DNA of 64,000 nt from Loripinus fragilis (lineage: Eukaryota > Mollusca > Bivalvia > Lucinida > Lucinidae). Under the pieces are notes generated by a model. The model saw only the letters and a list, made by a program, of their open reading frames with translations. It ran no database searches and was not told the origin of the DNA. The position numbers and the translations under genes are program-made. The stretch lies in contig CAXHUL010000530.1 in assembly GCA_964019695.1 (NCBI GenBank), positions 62,001 through 126,000 on the forward strand, written 5' to 3'. Positions 43,294 through 59,397 of the stretch are shown here, piece after piece. How positions within the stretch are numbered: position 1 is the stretch's first letter; each line of letters starts with the position of its first letter.

Positions 43294-46165
43294 CAAGAAC
43301 AACAACTATAGTTACAACAAGAACAACAACTATAGTTACTACTACAATAGAAACTATAGTTACTAAAAGAACATCAACTATAGTTACTACAACAACAACA
43401 ACTATAGTTACTACTAAAACAACAACTATAGTTACTACAAGAACAACAGCTGCAGATACTACAAGAACAACAACTATAGTTACTACTACCAAAACAACTA
43501 TAGTTACTTCAGCAACAACAGCTGCAGTTTCTACTACAACAACCACTATAGTTACTACTACAACAACAACTTTAGTTACTACTACAACAACAACTATAGT
43601 TACTACAAGAACAACGACTATAGTTACTAAAAGAACAACAACTATAGTTACAACAAGAACAACAACTATAGTTACTACAATAACAACAGCTGCAGTTACT
43701 ATTACAACAACAACAACTATAGTTACTATAAGAACAACAACTATAGTAACTACTACAACAACAACTATAGTTACTACAAGAACAACAACTATAGTTACTT
43801 CTACAACAAAAAACTATAGTTACTACAAGAACAACAACTATAGTTACAATTAGAACAACAACTATAGTTACTTCTACAACAACAACTATAGTTACTACAA
43901 GAACAACAACTATAGTTACTACTACATTAACAACTATAGTAACTACAAGAACAACAACTATAGTTACAACAAGAACAACAACTATAGTTACTAAAAGAAC
44001 AACAACTATAGTTACTACTACAACAACAACTATAGTTAATACAAGAACAACAACTATAGTTACAACAAGAACAACAACTATAGTTACTACAATAACAACA
44101 GCTGCAGTTACTATTACAACAACAACTATAGTTACTATAAGAACAACAACTATAGTTACTACTACAACAACTATAGTTACTACAAGAACAACAACTATAG
44201 TTGCTACTAAATTAACAACTAAAGTTACTACAAGAACAACAACTCTAGTTACTTCAAAAACAACAGCTGCAGTTACTACTACAGCGACAGCTATAGTTGC
44301 TTCAAGAACAACAACTATAGTTACTACAAGAACAACAACTATATATAATACTACAACAACAACTATAGTTACTACAAGAACAACAACTATAGTTACTACT
44401 ACAACAAAAAATATAGTTACTACAAGAACAACAACTATAGTTACAATTAGAACAACAACTATAGTTACTTCTACAACAACAACTATAGTTACTACAACAA
44501 CAACTATAGTTACTACAAGAACAGCAACTATAGTTACTACAAGAACAACAACTTTAGTTACTACTACAACAACAAATATAGTTACTACAACAACAACAAC
44601 TATAGTTACAACAAGAACAACAACTATAGTTACTACTACAACAACTATAGTTACTACAAGAACAACAACTATAGTTACTACAAGAACAACAACTCTAGTT
44701 ACTTCAAAAACAACAGCTGCAGTTTCTACTACAGCGACAGCTATAGTTGCTTCAAGAACAACAACTATAGTTACTACAAGAACAACAACTATAGTTACTA
44801 CTACAACAAAAAACTATAGTTACTACAAGAACAACAACTATAGTTACAATTAGAACAACAACTATAGTTACTTCAACAACAACAAATATAGTTACTACAA
44901 CAACAACTATAGTTACTACAAGAACAACAACTATAGTTACTACAAGAACAACAACTATAGTTACTACTACAACAACAAATATAGTTACTACAAGAACAAC
45001 AACTCTAGTTACTTCAAAAACAACAGCTGCAGTTACTACTACAGCGACAGCTATAGTTGCTTCAAGAACAACAACTTTAGTTACTACAAGAACAACAACT
45101 ATAGTTACTACTACAACAACAACTATAGTTACTACAAGAACAACAACTATAGTTACTACTACAACAAAAAACTATAGTTACTACAAGAACAACAACTATA
45201 GTTACAATTAGAACAACAACTATAGTTACTTCTACAACAACAAATATAGTTACTACAACAACAACTATAGTTACTACAAGAACAACAACTATAGTTACTA
45301 CAAGAACAACAACTATATTTACTACTACAACAACAAATATAGTTACTAAAAGAACAACAACTATAGTTACAACACGAACAACAACTATAGTTACTTAAAG
45401 AACAACAACTATAGTTACTAAAAGAACAACAACTATAGTTACTCCTACAACAACAACTATAGTTACTACTAAAACAACACCTATTTTTACTACAAGAACC
45501 ACAGCTGCAGATACTACAAGAACAACAACTATAGTTACTACTACCACAACAACTTTAGTTTCTTCAGCAACAACAGCTGCAGTTTCTACTACAACAACCA
45601 CTATAGTTACTACTACAACAACAACTTTAGTTACTACTACAACAATAACTATAGTTACTACAAGAACAACGACTATAGTTACTTAAAGAACACGGCTGCA
45701 GTTACTACTACAACAACAACTATAGTTACTACAAGAACAACAACTATAGTTACAACAAGAACAACAACTATAGTTACTACAATAACAACAGCTGCAGTAA
45801 CTATTACAACAACAACTATAGTTACTATAAGAACAACAACTATAGTTACTACTACAACAACTATAGTTACTACAAGAACAACAACTATAGTTATTACTAA
45901 ATTAAAAACTAAAGTTACTACAAGAATAACACTCTAGTTACTAAAAAAACAACAGCTGCAGTTACTACTTCAGCGACAGCTATAGTTGCTACAAGAACAT
46001 CAACTATAGTTACTACAAGAACAACAACTATAGTAACTACTACAACAACAACTATAGTTACTACAAGAACAACAACTATAGTTACTACGAGAACAAATAC
46101 TATAGTTACAATTAGAATAACAACTATATTTACTTCTACAACAACAACTATAGTTACTATAACAA

Positions 46166-48440
46166 CAGAACAACAACTATAGTTACTACTAAATTAACAA
46201 CTAAGTTACTTCAAGAACAACAACTCTAGTAACTACAAAAACAACAGCTGCTGTTACTACTACAGCGACAGCTATAGTTGCTACAAGAACAACAACTATA
46301 GTTACTACAAGAACAACAACTATAGTTACTAAAAGAACAACAACTATAGTTACTACTACAACAACAACTATAGTTACTACAAGAACAACAACTATAGTTA
46401 CAACAAGAACAACAACTATAGTTACTACTACAACAAAAACTATAGTTACTAAAAGAACATCAACTATAGTTACTACTACAACAACAATATTAGTTACTAC
46501 TAAAACAACAACTATAGTTACTACAAGAACAACAGCTGCAGATACTACAAGAACAACAACTATAGTTACTACTACCAAAACAACTATAGTTACTTCAGCA
46601 ACAACAGCTGCAGTTTCTATTACAACAACCACTATAGTTACTACTACAACAACAACTTTAGTTACTACAAGAACAACGACTATAGTTACTACAAGAACAA
46701 CAACTATAGTTACAACAAGAACAACAACTATAGTTACTACAATAACAACAGCTGCAGTTACTATTATAACAACAACAACTATAATTACTATAAGAACAAC
46801 AACTATAGTTACTACAAGAACAACAACTATAGTTATTACTAAATTAACAACTAAAGTTACTACAAGAATAACAACTCTAGTTACTACAAAAACAACAGCT
46901 GCAGTTACTACTTCAGCGACAGCTATAATTGCTACAAGAACAACAACTATAGTTACTACAAGAACAACAACTATAGTTACTTCTACAACAACAACTATAG
47001 TTACTACAAGAACAACAACTATTGTTACTACTACAACAAAAAACTATAGTTACTACAAGAACAAATACTATAGTTACAATTAGAACAAAAACTATAGTTT
47101 CTTCTACAACAACAACTATAGTAACTACAAGAACAACAACTATAAGTACAACAAGAACAACAGCTGCATTTACTATTACAACAACAACTATAGTTACTAT
47201 AAGAACAACAACTATAGTTACTACTACAACAACTATAGTTACTACAAGAACAACAACTATAGTTACTACTAAATTAACAACTAAAGTTACTACAAAAACA
47301 ACAACTCTAGTTACTACTAAATTAACAACTAAAGTTACTACTACAGCGACAGCTATAGTTGCTACAAGAACAACAACTATAGTTACTACAAGAACAACAA
47401 CTTTAGTTACTACTACAACAACAACTATAGTTACTACAAGAACAACAACTATAGTTACACCAAGAACAACAACTATAGTTACTACTTTAACAAAAACTAT
47501 AGTTACTACAAGAACAACAACTATAGTTACTACAAGAACAACAACTATAGTTACAACAAGAACAACAACTATAGTTACTATTACAACAAAAACTATAGTT
47601 ACTACAAGAACAACAACTATAGTTAACACACGAACAAAAACTATAGTTACTACAAGAACAACAGCTGCAGTTACTATTACAACAACAACTATAGTTACTA
47701 CAAGAACAACAACTATAGTTACAACAAGAACAACAACTATAGTTACTACTACAACAGAAACTATAGTTACTAAAAGAACATCAACTATAGTTACTACTAC
47801 AACAACAACTATAGTTACTACTAAAACAACAACTATAGTTACTACAAGAACAACAGCTGCAGATACTACAAGAACAACAACTATAGTTAATACTACCAAA
47901 ACAACTATAGTTACTTCAGCAACAACAGCTGCAGTTTCTACTACAACAACCACTATAGTTACTACTACAACAACAACTTTAGTTACTACTACAACAACAA
48001 CTATAGTTACTACAAGAACAACGACTATAGTTACTAAAAGAACAACAACTATAGTTACAACAAGAACAACAACTATAGTTACTACAATAACAACAGCTGC
48101 AGTTACTATATCAACAACAACAACTATAGTTACTATAAGAACAACAACTATAGTTATTACTACAACAACTATAGTTACTACAAGAACAACAACTATAGTT
48201 ACTACTACAACAACAACTATAGTTACTACAAGAACAACAACTATAGTTACTTCCACAACAAAAAACTATAGTTATTACAAGAACAACAACTATAGTTACA
48301 ATAAGAACAACAACTATAGTTACTTCTACAACAACAACTATAGGTACTATAAGAACAACAACTATAGTTACTACTACAACAACTATAGTTACTACAAGAA
48401 CAACAACTAAAGTTACTACCAAAACAACAACTATAGTTAC
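46166..48440 (+). repeat. 2.2-kb satellite block, left copy (11 kb from its partner)
   Basis: It matches 57147-59397 at an offset of 10,981 bp, changing to 10,957 bp near 48.2 kb. The 24-bp step is one monomer missing from the right copy. Flanking satellite differs on the left side. Confidence 0.78.
47686..47700 (+). other. Empty (pre-insertion) site of the MITE
   Basis: Uninterrupted CAACTATAGTTACTA with TA at 47692-47693 and both flanking landmarks. Confidence 0.85.
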
Positions 48441-51400
48441 TACTACAACTAAAAACTATAGTTACTACTAGAACAACAACTATAGTTACAATTAGAACAA
48501 CAACTATAGTTGCTTCTACAAAAACAACTATAGTTACTACAACAACTATAGTTACTACAAGAACAACAACTATACTTACTACAAGAACAACAACTATAGT
48601 TACTACTACATTAACAACTATAGTAACTACAAGAACAACAACTGTAGTTACAACAAGAACAACAACTATAGTTACTAAAAGAACAACAACTATAGTTACT
48701 AAAAGAACAACAACTATAGTTACTACTACAACAACTATAGTTACTACAAGAACAACAACTATAGTTACTACAAGAACAACAACTCTAGTTACTTCAAAAA
48801 CAACAGCTGCAGTTACTACTACAGCGACAGCTATAGTTGCTTCAAGAACAACAACTATAGTTACTACAAGAACAACAACTATAGTTACTACTACAACAAA
48901 AAACTATAGTTACTACAAGAACAACAACTATAGTTACAATTAGAACAACAACTATAGTTACTTCTACAACAACAAATATAGTTACTACAACAACAACTAT
49001 AGTTACTACAAGAACAACAACTATAGTTACTACAAGAACAACAACTATAGTTACTACTACAACAACAAATATAGTTACTACAAGAACAACAACTCTAGTT
49101 ACTTCAAAAACAACAGCTGCAGTTACTACTACAGCGACAGCTATAGTTGCTTCAAGAACAACAACTATAGTTACTACAAGAACAACAACAATAGTTACTA
49201 CTACAACAACAACTATAGTTACTACAAGAACAACAACTATAGTTACTACTACAACAAAAAACTATAGTTACTACAAGAACAACAACTATAGTTACAATTA
49301 GAACAACAACTATAGTTACTTCTACAAAAACAAATATAGTTACTACAACAACAACTATAGTTACTGCAAGAACAACAACTATAGTTACTACTACAACAAC
49401 AAATATAGTTACTACAAGAACAACAACTATAGTTACAACACGAACAACAACTATAGTTACTAAAAGAACAACAACTATTGTTACTAAAAGAACAACAACT
49501 ATAGTTACTACTACAAAAACAACTATAGTTACTACTAAAACAACACCTATAGTTACTACAAGAACCACAGCTGCAGATACTACAAGAAAAACAACTATAG
49601 TTACTACCAGAACAACAACTATAGTTACTACTACAACAAAAAACTGTAGTTACTACAAGAACAACAACTATAGTTACAATTTGAACAACAACTATAGTTA
49701 CTTCTAAACAACAACTATAGTTACTACAACAACTATAGTTACTACAAGAACAACAACTATACTTACTACAAGAACAACAACTATAGTTACTACTACATTA
49801 ACAACTATAGTAACTACAAGAACAACAACTATAGTTACAACAAGAACAACAACTATAGTTACTAAAAGATCAACAACTATAGTTACTAAAAGAACAACAA
49901 CTATAGTTACTACTACAACAAAGTGTAGTTACTACAAGAACAACAACTATAGTTACAACAAGAACAACAACTATAGTTACTACAATAACAACAGCTGCAG
50001 TTACTATTATAACAACAACTATAGTTACAATTAGAACAACAACTATAGTTTCTTCTACAACAACAAATATAGTTACTACAACAACAACTATAGTTACTAC
50101 AATAACAACAACTATAGTTACTACAAGAACAACAACTATAGTTACTACTACAACAAAAAACTATAGTTACTACAAGAACAACAACTATAAATACAATTAG
50201 AACAACAACTATAGTTACTTCTACAACAACAACTATAGTTACTACAACAACTATAGTTACTACAAGAACAACAACTATACTTACTACAAGAACAACAACT
50301 ATAGTTACTACTACATTAAAAACTATAGTAACTACAAGAACAACAACTATAGTTACAACAAGAACAACAACTATAGTTACTAAAAGAACAACAACTATAG
50401 TTACTAAAAGAACAACAAATATAGTTACTACTACAACAACTATAGTTACTACAAGAACAACAACTATAGTTACTACAAGAACAACAACTCTAGTTACTTC
50501 AAAAACAACAGCTGCAGTTTCTACTACAGCGACAGCTATAGTTGCTTCAAGAACAACAACTATAGTTACTACAAGAACAACAACTATAGTTACTACTACA
50601 ACAACAACTATAGTTACTACAAGAACAACAACTATAGTTACTACAAGAACAACAACTATAGTTACTACTACAACAACAAATATAGTTACTACAAGAACAA
50701 CAACTCTAGTTACTTCAAAAACAACAGCTGCAGTTACTACTACAGCGACAGCTATAGTTGCTTCAAGAACAACAACTATAGTTACTCAAGAACAACAACT
50801 ATAGTTACTACTACAACAACAACTATAGTTACTACAAGAACAACAACTATAGTTACAATTAGAACAACAACTATAGTTACTTCTACAAAAACAAATATAG
50901 TTACTACAACAACAACTATAGTTACTACAAGAACAACAACTATAGTTACTACAAGAACAACAACTATAGTTACTACTACAACAACAAATATAGTTACTAC
51001 AAGAACAACAACTCTAGTTACTTCAAAAACAACAGCTGCAGTTACTACTACAGCGACAGCTATAGTTGCTTCAAGAACAACAACTATAGTTACTCAAGAA
51101 CAACAACTATAGTTACTACTACAACAACAACTATAGTTACTACAAGAACAACAACTATAGTTACTACTACAACAAAAAACTATAGTTACTACAAGAACAA
51201 CAACTATAGTTACAATTAGAACAACAACTATAGTTACTTCTACAACAACAAATATAGTTACTACAACAACAACTATAGTTACTACAAGAACAACAACTAT
51301 AGTTACTACAAGAACAACAACTATAGTTACTACTACAACAACAAATATAGTTACTACAAGAACAACAACTATAGTTACAACACGAACAACAACTATAGTT

Positions 51401-52299
51401 ACTAAAAGAACAACAACTATAGTTACTAAAAGAACAACAACTATAGTTACTCCTACAACAACAACTATAGTTACTACTAAAACAACACCTATTTTTACTA
51501 CAAGAACCACAGCTGCAGATACTACAAGAACAACAACTATAGTTACTACTACCACAACAACTTTAGTTTCTTCAGCAACAACAGCTGCAGTTTCTACTAC
51601 AACAACCACTATAGTTACTACTACAACAACAACTTTAGTTACTACTACAACAATAACTATAGTTACTACAAGAACAACGACTATAGTTACTTAAAGAACA
51701 CGGCTGCAGTTACTACTACAACAACAACTATAGTTACTACTACAACAAAAAACTATAGTTACAACAAGAACAACAACTATAGTTACTACAATAACAACAG
51801 CTGCAGTTACTATTACAACAACAACTATAGTTACTATAAGAACAACAACTATAGTTACTACTACAACAACTATAGTTACTACAAGAACAACAACTATAGT
51901 TATTACTAAATTAAAAACTAAAGTTACTACAAGAATAACACTCTAGTTACTACAAAAACAACAGCTGCAGTTACTACTTCAGCGACAGCTATAGTTGCTA
52001 CAAGAACATCAACTATAGTAACTACTACAACAACAACTATAGTTACTACAAGAACAACAACTATAGTTACTACTACAACAAAAAACTATAGTTACTACAA
52101 GAACAAATACTATAGTTACAATTAGAACAACAACTATAGTTACTTCTACAACAACAACTATAGTTACTACAACAACAGAACAACAACTATAGTTACTACT
52201 AAATTAACAACTAAGTTACTTCAAGAACAACAACTCTAGTAACTACAAAAACAACAGCTGCAGTTACTACTACAGCGACAGCTATAGTTGCTACAAGAA

Positions 52300-53400
52300 C
52301 AACAACTATAGTTACTACAAGAACAACAACTATAGTTACTACTACAACAACTGCTATAGTTACTAATACAACGACAACTATAGTTACTACAAGAACGACA
52401 ACTATAGTTACTACTACAACAAAAAACTATAGTTACTACAAGAACAAATACTATAGTTACAATAAGAACAAAAACTATAGTTACTTCTACAACAACAACC
52501 ATAGTTACTACAACAACAGAACAACAACTATAGTTACTACTAAATTAACAACAAAAGTTACTACAAGAACAACAACTCTATAGTTACTACAAAAACAACA
52601 GCTGCAGTTACTACTACAGCGACAGCTATAGTTGCTACAAGAACAACAACTATAGTTACTACAAGAACAACAACTATAGTTACTACTACAACAACAAAGT
52701 TACTACAAGAACAACAACTATAGTTGCAACAAGAAAAATAAATATAGTTACTACAACAACAAAAACTATAGTTACTAAAAGAACAACTATAGTTACTACT
52801 ACAACAACAACTATAGTTACAACAAGAACAACAGCTGCATATACTATAAGAACAACAACTATAGTTACTACTACCAAAACAACTATAGTTACTTCAGCAT
52901 TAACAGCTGCAATTTCTTCTACAACAAACACTATAGTTACTACTACAACAACAACTTTAGTTACTACTACAACAACAACTATAGTTACTACAAGAACAAC
53001 GACTATAGTTACTAAAAGAACAACAACTATAGTTACAACAAGAACAACAACTATAGTTACCATAATAACAACAGCTGCAGTTACTATTACAACAACAACA
53101 ATAGTTACTATAAGAACAACAACTATAGTTACTACTACATTAACAACTATAGTAACTACAAGAACAACAACTGTAGTTACAACAAGAACAACAACTCTAG
53201 TTACTTCAAAAACAACAGCTGCAGTTACTACTACAGCGACAGCTATAGTTGCTTCAACAACAACTATAGTTACTACAAGAACAACAACTATAGTTACAAT
53301 TAGAACAACAACTATAGTTGCTTCTACAACAACAACTATAGTTACTACAACAACTATAGTTACTACAAGAACAACAACCATAGTTAATAAAAGAACAACA
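52300..53400 (+). repeat. Irregular, more diverged satellite zone
   Basis: Monomer order and spacing are less regular than around it. Examples are AAGAAAAATAAATATAG near 52731, GCATTAACAGCTGCAATTTC near 52898, CTCTATAGTTAC near 52577, and a run of truncated monomers. Landmark variants of several block types meet here, which suggests a mosaic of old junctions. Confidence 0.55.
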
Positions 53401-56400
53401 ACTATAGTTACTACTACAACAACTATAGTTACTACAAGAACAACAACTATAGTTACTACAAGAACAACAACTCTAGTTACTTCAAAAACAACAGCTGCAG
53501 TTACTACTACAGCGACAGCTATAGTTGCTTCAAGAACAACAACTATAGTTACTACAAGAACAACAACTATAGTTACTACTACAACAAAAAACTATAGTTA
53601 CTACAAGAACAACAACTATAGTTACAATTAGAACAACAACTATAGTTACTTCTACAACAACAAATATAGTTACTACAACAACAACTATAGTTACTACAAG
53701 AACAACAACTATAGTTACTACAAGAACAACAACTATAGTTACTACTACAACAACAAATATAGTTACTACAAGAACAACAACTCTAGTTACTTCAAAAACA
53801 ACAGCTGCAGTTACTACTACAGCGACAGCTATAGTTGCTTCAAGAACAACAACTATAGTTACTACAAGAACAACAACAATAGTTACTACTACAACAACAA
53901 CTATAGTTACTACAAGAACAACAACTATAGTTACTACTACAACAAAAAACTATAGTTACTACAAGAACAACAACTATAGTTACAATTAGAACAACAACTA
54001 TAGTTACTTCTACAACAACAAATATAGTTACTACAACAACAACTATAGTTACTACAAGAACAACAACTATAGTTACTACTACAACAACAAATATAGTTAC
54101 TACAAGAACAACAACTATAGTTACAACACGAACAACAACTATAGTTACTAAAAGAACAACAACTATAGTTACTAAAAGAACAACAACTATAGTTACTACT
54201 ACAACAACAACTATAGTCACTACTAAAACAACACCTATAGTTACTACAAGAACCACAGCTGCAGATACTACAAGAAAAACAACTATAGTTACTACCAGAA
54301 CAACAACTATAGTTACTACTACAACAAAAAACTGTAGTTACTACAAGAACAACAACTATAGTTACAATTAGAACAACAACTATAGTTACTTCTACAACAA
54401 CAACTATAGTTACTACAACAACTATAGTTACTACAAGAACAACAACTATACTTACTACAAGAACAACAACTATAGTTACTACTACATTAACAACTATAGT
54501 AACTACAAGAACAACAACTATAGTTACAACAAGAACAACAGCTATAGTTACTAAAAGAACAACAACTATAGTTACTAAAAGAACAACAACTATAGTTACT
54601 ACTTCAACAACTATAGTTACTACAAGAACAACAACTATAGTTACTACAAGAACAACAACTCTAGTTACTTCAAAAACAACAGCTGCAGTTACTACTACAG
54701 CGACAGCTATAGTTGCTTCAAGAACAACAACTATAGTTACTACAAGAACAACAACTATAGTTACTACTACAACAAAAAACTATAGTTACTACAAGAACAA
54801 CAACTATAGTTACAATTAGAACAACAACTATAGTTACTTCTACAACAACAAATATAGTTACTACAACAACAACTATAGTTACTTCAAGAACAACAACTAT
54901 AGTTACTACAAGAACAACAACTATAGTTACTACTACAACAACAAATATAGTTACTACAAGAACAACAACTCTAGTTACTTCAAAAACAACAGCTGCAGTT
55001 ACTACTACAGCGACAGCTATAGTTGCTTCAAGAACAACAACTATAGTTACTACAAGAACAACAACTATAGTAACTACTACAACAACAACTATAGTTACTA
55101 CAAGAACAACAACTATAGTTACTACTACAACAAAAAACTATAGTTACTACAAGAACAACAACTATAGTTACAATTAGAACAACAACTATAGTTTCTTCTA
55201 CAACAACAAATATAGTTACTACAACAACAACTATAGTTACTACAATAACAACAACTATAGTTACTACAAGAACAACAACTATAGTTACTACTACAACAAA
55301 AAACTATAGTTACTACAAGAACAACAACTATAGTTACAATTAGAACAACAACTATAGTTACTTCTACAACAACAACTATAGTTACTACAACAACTATAGT
55401 TACTACAAGAACAACAACTATACTTACTACAAGAACAACAACTATAGTTACTACTACATTAACAACTATAGTAACTACAAGAACAACAACTATAGTTACA
55501 ACAAGAACAACAACTATAGTTACTAAAAGAACAACAACTATAGTTACTAAAAGAACAACAAATATAGTTACTACTACAACAACTATAGTTACTACAAGAA
55601 CAACAACTATAGTTACTACAAGAACAACAACTCTAGTTACTTCAAAAACAACAGCTGCAGTTTTTACTACAGCGACAGCTATAGTTGCTTCAAGAACAAC
55701 AACTATAGTTACTACAAGAACAAAAACTATAGTTACTACTACAACAAAAAACTATAGTTACTACAAGAACAACAACTATAGTTACAATTAGAACAACAAC
55801 TATAGTTACTTCTACAACAACAAATATAGTTACTACAACAACAACTATAGTTACTACAAGAACAACAACTATAGTTACTACAAGAACAACAACTATAGTT
55901 ACTACTACAACAACAAATATAGTTACTACAAGAACAACAACTCTAGTTACTTCAAAAACAACAGCTGCAGTTACTATTACAGCGACAGCTATAGTTGCTT
56001 CAAGAACAACAACTATAGTTACTACAAGAACAACAACTATAGTTACTACTACAACAACAACTATAGTTACTACAAGAACAACAACTATAGTTACTACTAC
56101 AACAAAAAACTATAGTTACTACAAGAACAACAACTATAGTTACAATTAGAACAACAACTATAGTTACTTCTACAACAACAAATATAGTTACTACAACAAC
56201 AACTATAGTTACTACAAGAACAACAACTATAGTTACTACAAGAACAACAACTATAGTTACTACTACAACAACAAATATAGTTACTACAAGAACAACAACT
56301 ATAGTTACAACACGAACAACAACTATAGTTACTTAAAGAACAACAACTATAGTTACTAAAAGAACAACAACTATAGTTACTACTACAACAACAACTATAG

Positions 56401-57146
56401 TTACTACTAAAACAACACCTATTTTTACTACAAGAACCACAGCTGCAGATACTACAAGAACAACAACTATAGTTACTACTACCACAACAACTTTAGTTTC
56501 TTCAGCAACAACAGCTGCAGTTTCTACTACAACAACCACTATAGTTACTACTACAACAACAACTTTAGTTACTACTACAACAATAACTATATTTACTACA
56601 AGAACAACGACTATAGTTACTTAAAGAACACGGCTGCAGTTACTACTACAACAACAACTATAGCTACTACAAGAACAACAACTATAGTTACAACAAGAAC
56701 AACAACTATAGTTACTACAATAACAACAGCTGCAGTTACTATTACAACAACAACTATAGTTACTATAAGAACAACAACTATAGTTACTACTACAACAACT
56801 ATAGTTACTACAAGAACAACAACTATAGTTATTACTAAATTAAAAACTAAAGTTACTACAAGAATAACACTCTAGTTACTACAAAAACAACAGCTGCAGT
56901 TACTACTTCAGCGACAGCTATAGTTGCTACAAGAACATCAACTATAGTTACTACAAGAACAACAACTATAGTAACTACTACAACAACAACTATAGTTACT
57001 ACAAGAACAACAACTATAGTTACTACTACAACAAAAAACTATAGTTACTACAAGAACAACAACTATAGTTACAATTAGAACAACAACTATAGTTACTTCT
57101 ACAACAACAACTATAGTTACTACAACAACTATAGTTACTACAAGAA

Positions 57147-59397
57147 CAGAACAACAACTATAGTTACTACTAAATTAACAACTAAGTTACTTCAAGAACA
57201 ACAACTCTAGTAACTACAAAAACAACAGCTGCAGTTACTACTACAGCGACAGCTATAGTTGCTACAAGAACAACAACTATAGTTACTACAAGAACAACAA
57301 CTATAGTTGCTAAAAGAACAACAACTATAGTTACTACTACAACAACAACTATAGTTACTACAAGAACAACAACTATAGTTACAACAAGAACAACAACTAT
57401 AGTTACTACTACAACAAAAACTATTGTTACTAAAAGAACATCAACTATAGTTACTACTACAACAACAATATTAGTTACTACTAAAACAACAACTATAGTT
57501 ACTACAAGAACAACAGCTGCAGATACTACAAGAACAACAACTATAGTTACTACTACCAAAACAACTATAGTTACTTCAGCAACAACAGCTGCAGTTTCTA
57601 CTACAACAACCACTATAGTTACTACTACAACAACAACTTTAGTTACTACAAGAACAACGACTATAGTTACTAAAAGAACAACAACTATAGTTACAACAAG
57701 AACAACAACTATAGTTACTGAAATAACAACAGCTGCAGTTACTATTATAACAACAACAACTATAGTTACTATAAGAACAACAACTATAGTTACTACAAGA
57801 ACAACAACTATAGTTATTACTAAATTAACAACTAAAGCTACTACAAGAATAACAACTCTAGTTACTACAAAAACAACAGCTGCAGTTACTACTTCAGCGA
57901 CAGCTATAATTGCTACAAGAACAACAACTATAGTTACTACAAGAACAACAACTATAGTTACTACTACAACAACAACTATAGTTACTACAAGAACAACAAC
58001 TATTGTTACTACTACAACAAAAAACTATAGTTACTACAAGAACAAATACTATAGTTACAATTAGAACAAAAACTATAGTTACTTCTACAACAACAACTAT
58101 AGTAACTACAAGAACAACAACTATAAGTACAACAAGAACAACAGCTGCATTTACTATTACAACAACAACTATAGTTACTATAAGAACAACAACTATAGTT
58201 ACTACTACAACAACTATAGTTACTACAAGAACAACAACTATAGTTACTACTAAATTAACAACTAAAGTTACTACAAAAACAACAACTCTAGTTACTACTA
58301 AATTAACAACTAAAGTTACTACTACAGCGACAGCTATAGTTGCTACAAGAACAACAACTATAGTTACTACAAGAACAACAACTTTAGTTACTACTACAAC
58401 AACAACTATAGTTACTACAAGAACAACAACTATAGTTACACCAAGAACAACAACTATAGTTACTACTATAACAAAAACTATAGTTACTACAAGAACAACA
58501 ACTATAGTTACTACAAGAACAACAACTATAGTTACAACAAGAACAACAACTATAGTTACTATTACAACAAAAACTATAGTTACTACAAGAACAACAACTA
58601 TAGTTAACACACGAACAAAAACTATAGTTACTACAAGAACAACAGCTGCAGTTACTATTACAACAACCACTATAGTTACTACAAGAACAACAACTATAGT
58701 TACAACAAGAACAACAACTATAGTTACTACTACAACAGAAACTATAGTTACTAAAAGAACATCAACTATAGTTACTAATACAACAACAACTATAGTTACT
58801 ACTAAAACAACAACTATAGTTACTACAAGAACAACAGCTGCAGATACTACAAGAACAACAACTATAGTTAATACTACCAAAACAACTATAGTTACTTCAG
58901 CAACAACAGCTGCAGTTTCTACTACAACAACCACTATAGTTACTACTACAACAACAACTTTAGTTACTACTACAACAACAACTATAGTTACTACAAGAAC
59001 AACGACTATAGTTACTAAAAGAACAACAACTATAGTTACAACAAGAACAACAACTATAGTTACTACAATAACAACAACTGCAGTTACTATTACAACAACA
59101 ACAACTATAGTTACTATAAGAACAACAACTATAGTTATTACTACAACAACTATAGTTACTACAAGAACAACAACTATAGTTACTACAAGATTAACAACTA
59201 TAGTTACTTCTACAACAAAAAACTATAGTTATTACAAAAACAACAACTATAGTTACAATAAGAACAACAACTATAGTTACTTCTACAACAACAACTATAT
59301 TTACTATAAGAACAACAACTATAGTTACTACTACAACAACTATAGTTACTACAAGAACAACAACTAAAGTTACTACCAGAACAACAACTATAGTTAC
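57147..59397 (+). repeat. 2.2-kb satellite block, right copy
   Basis: Partner of 46166-48440. It is one 24-bp monomer shorter near 59190, where a private AGATTAACAAC variant occurs. It contains a variant MITE empty site with CCACTATAG near 58668. Confidence 0.78.
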
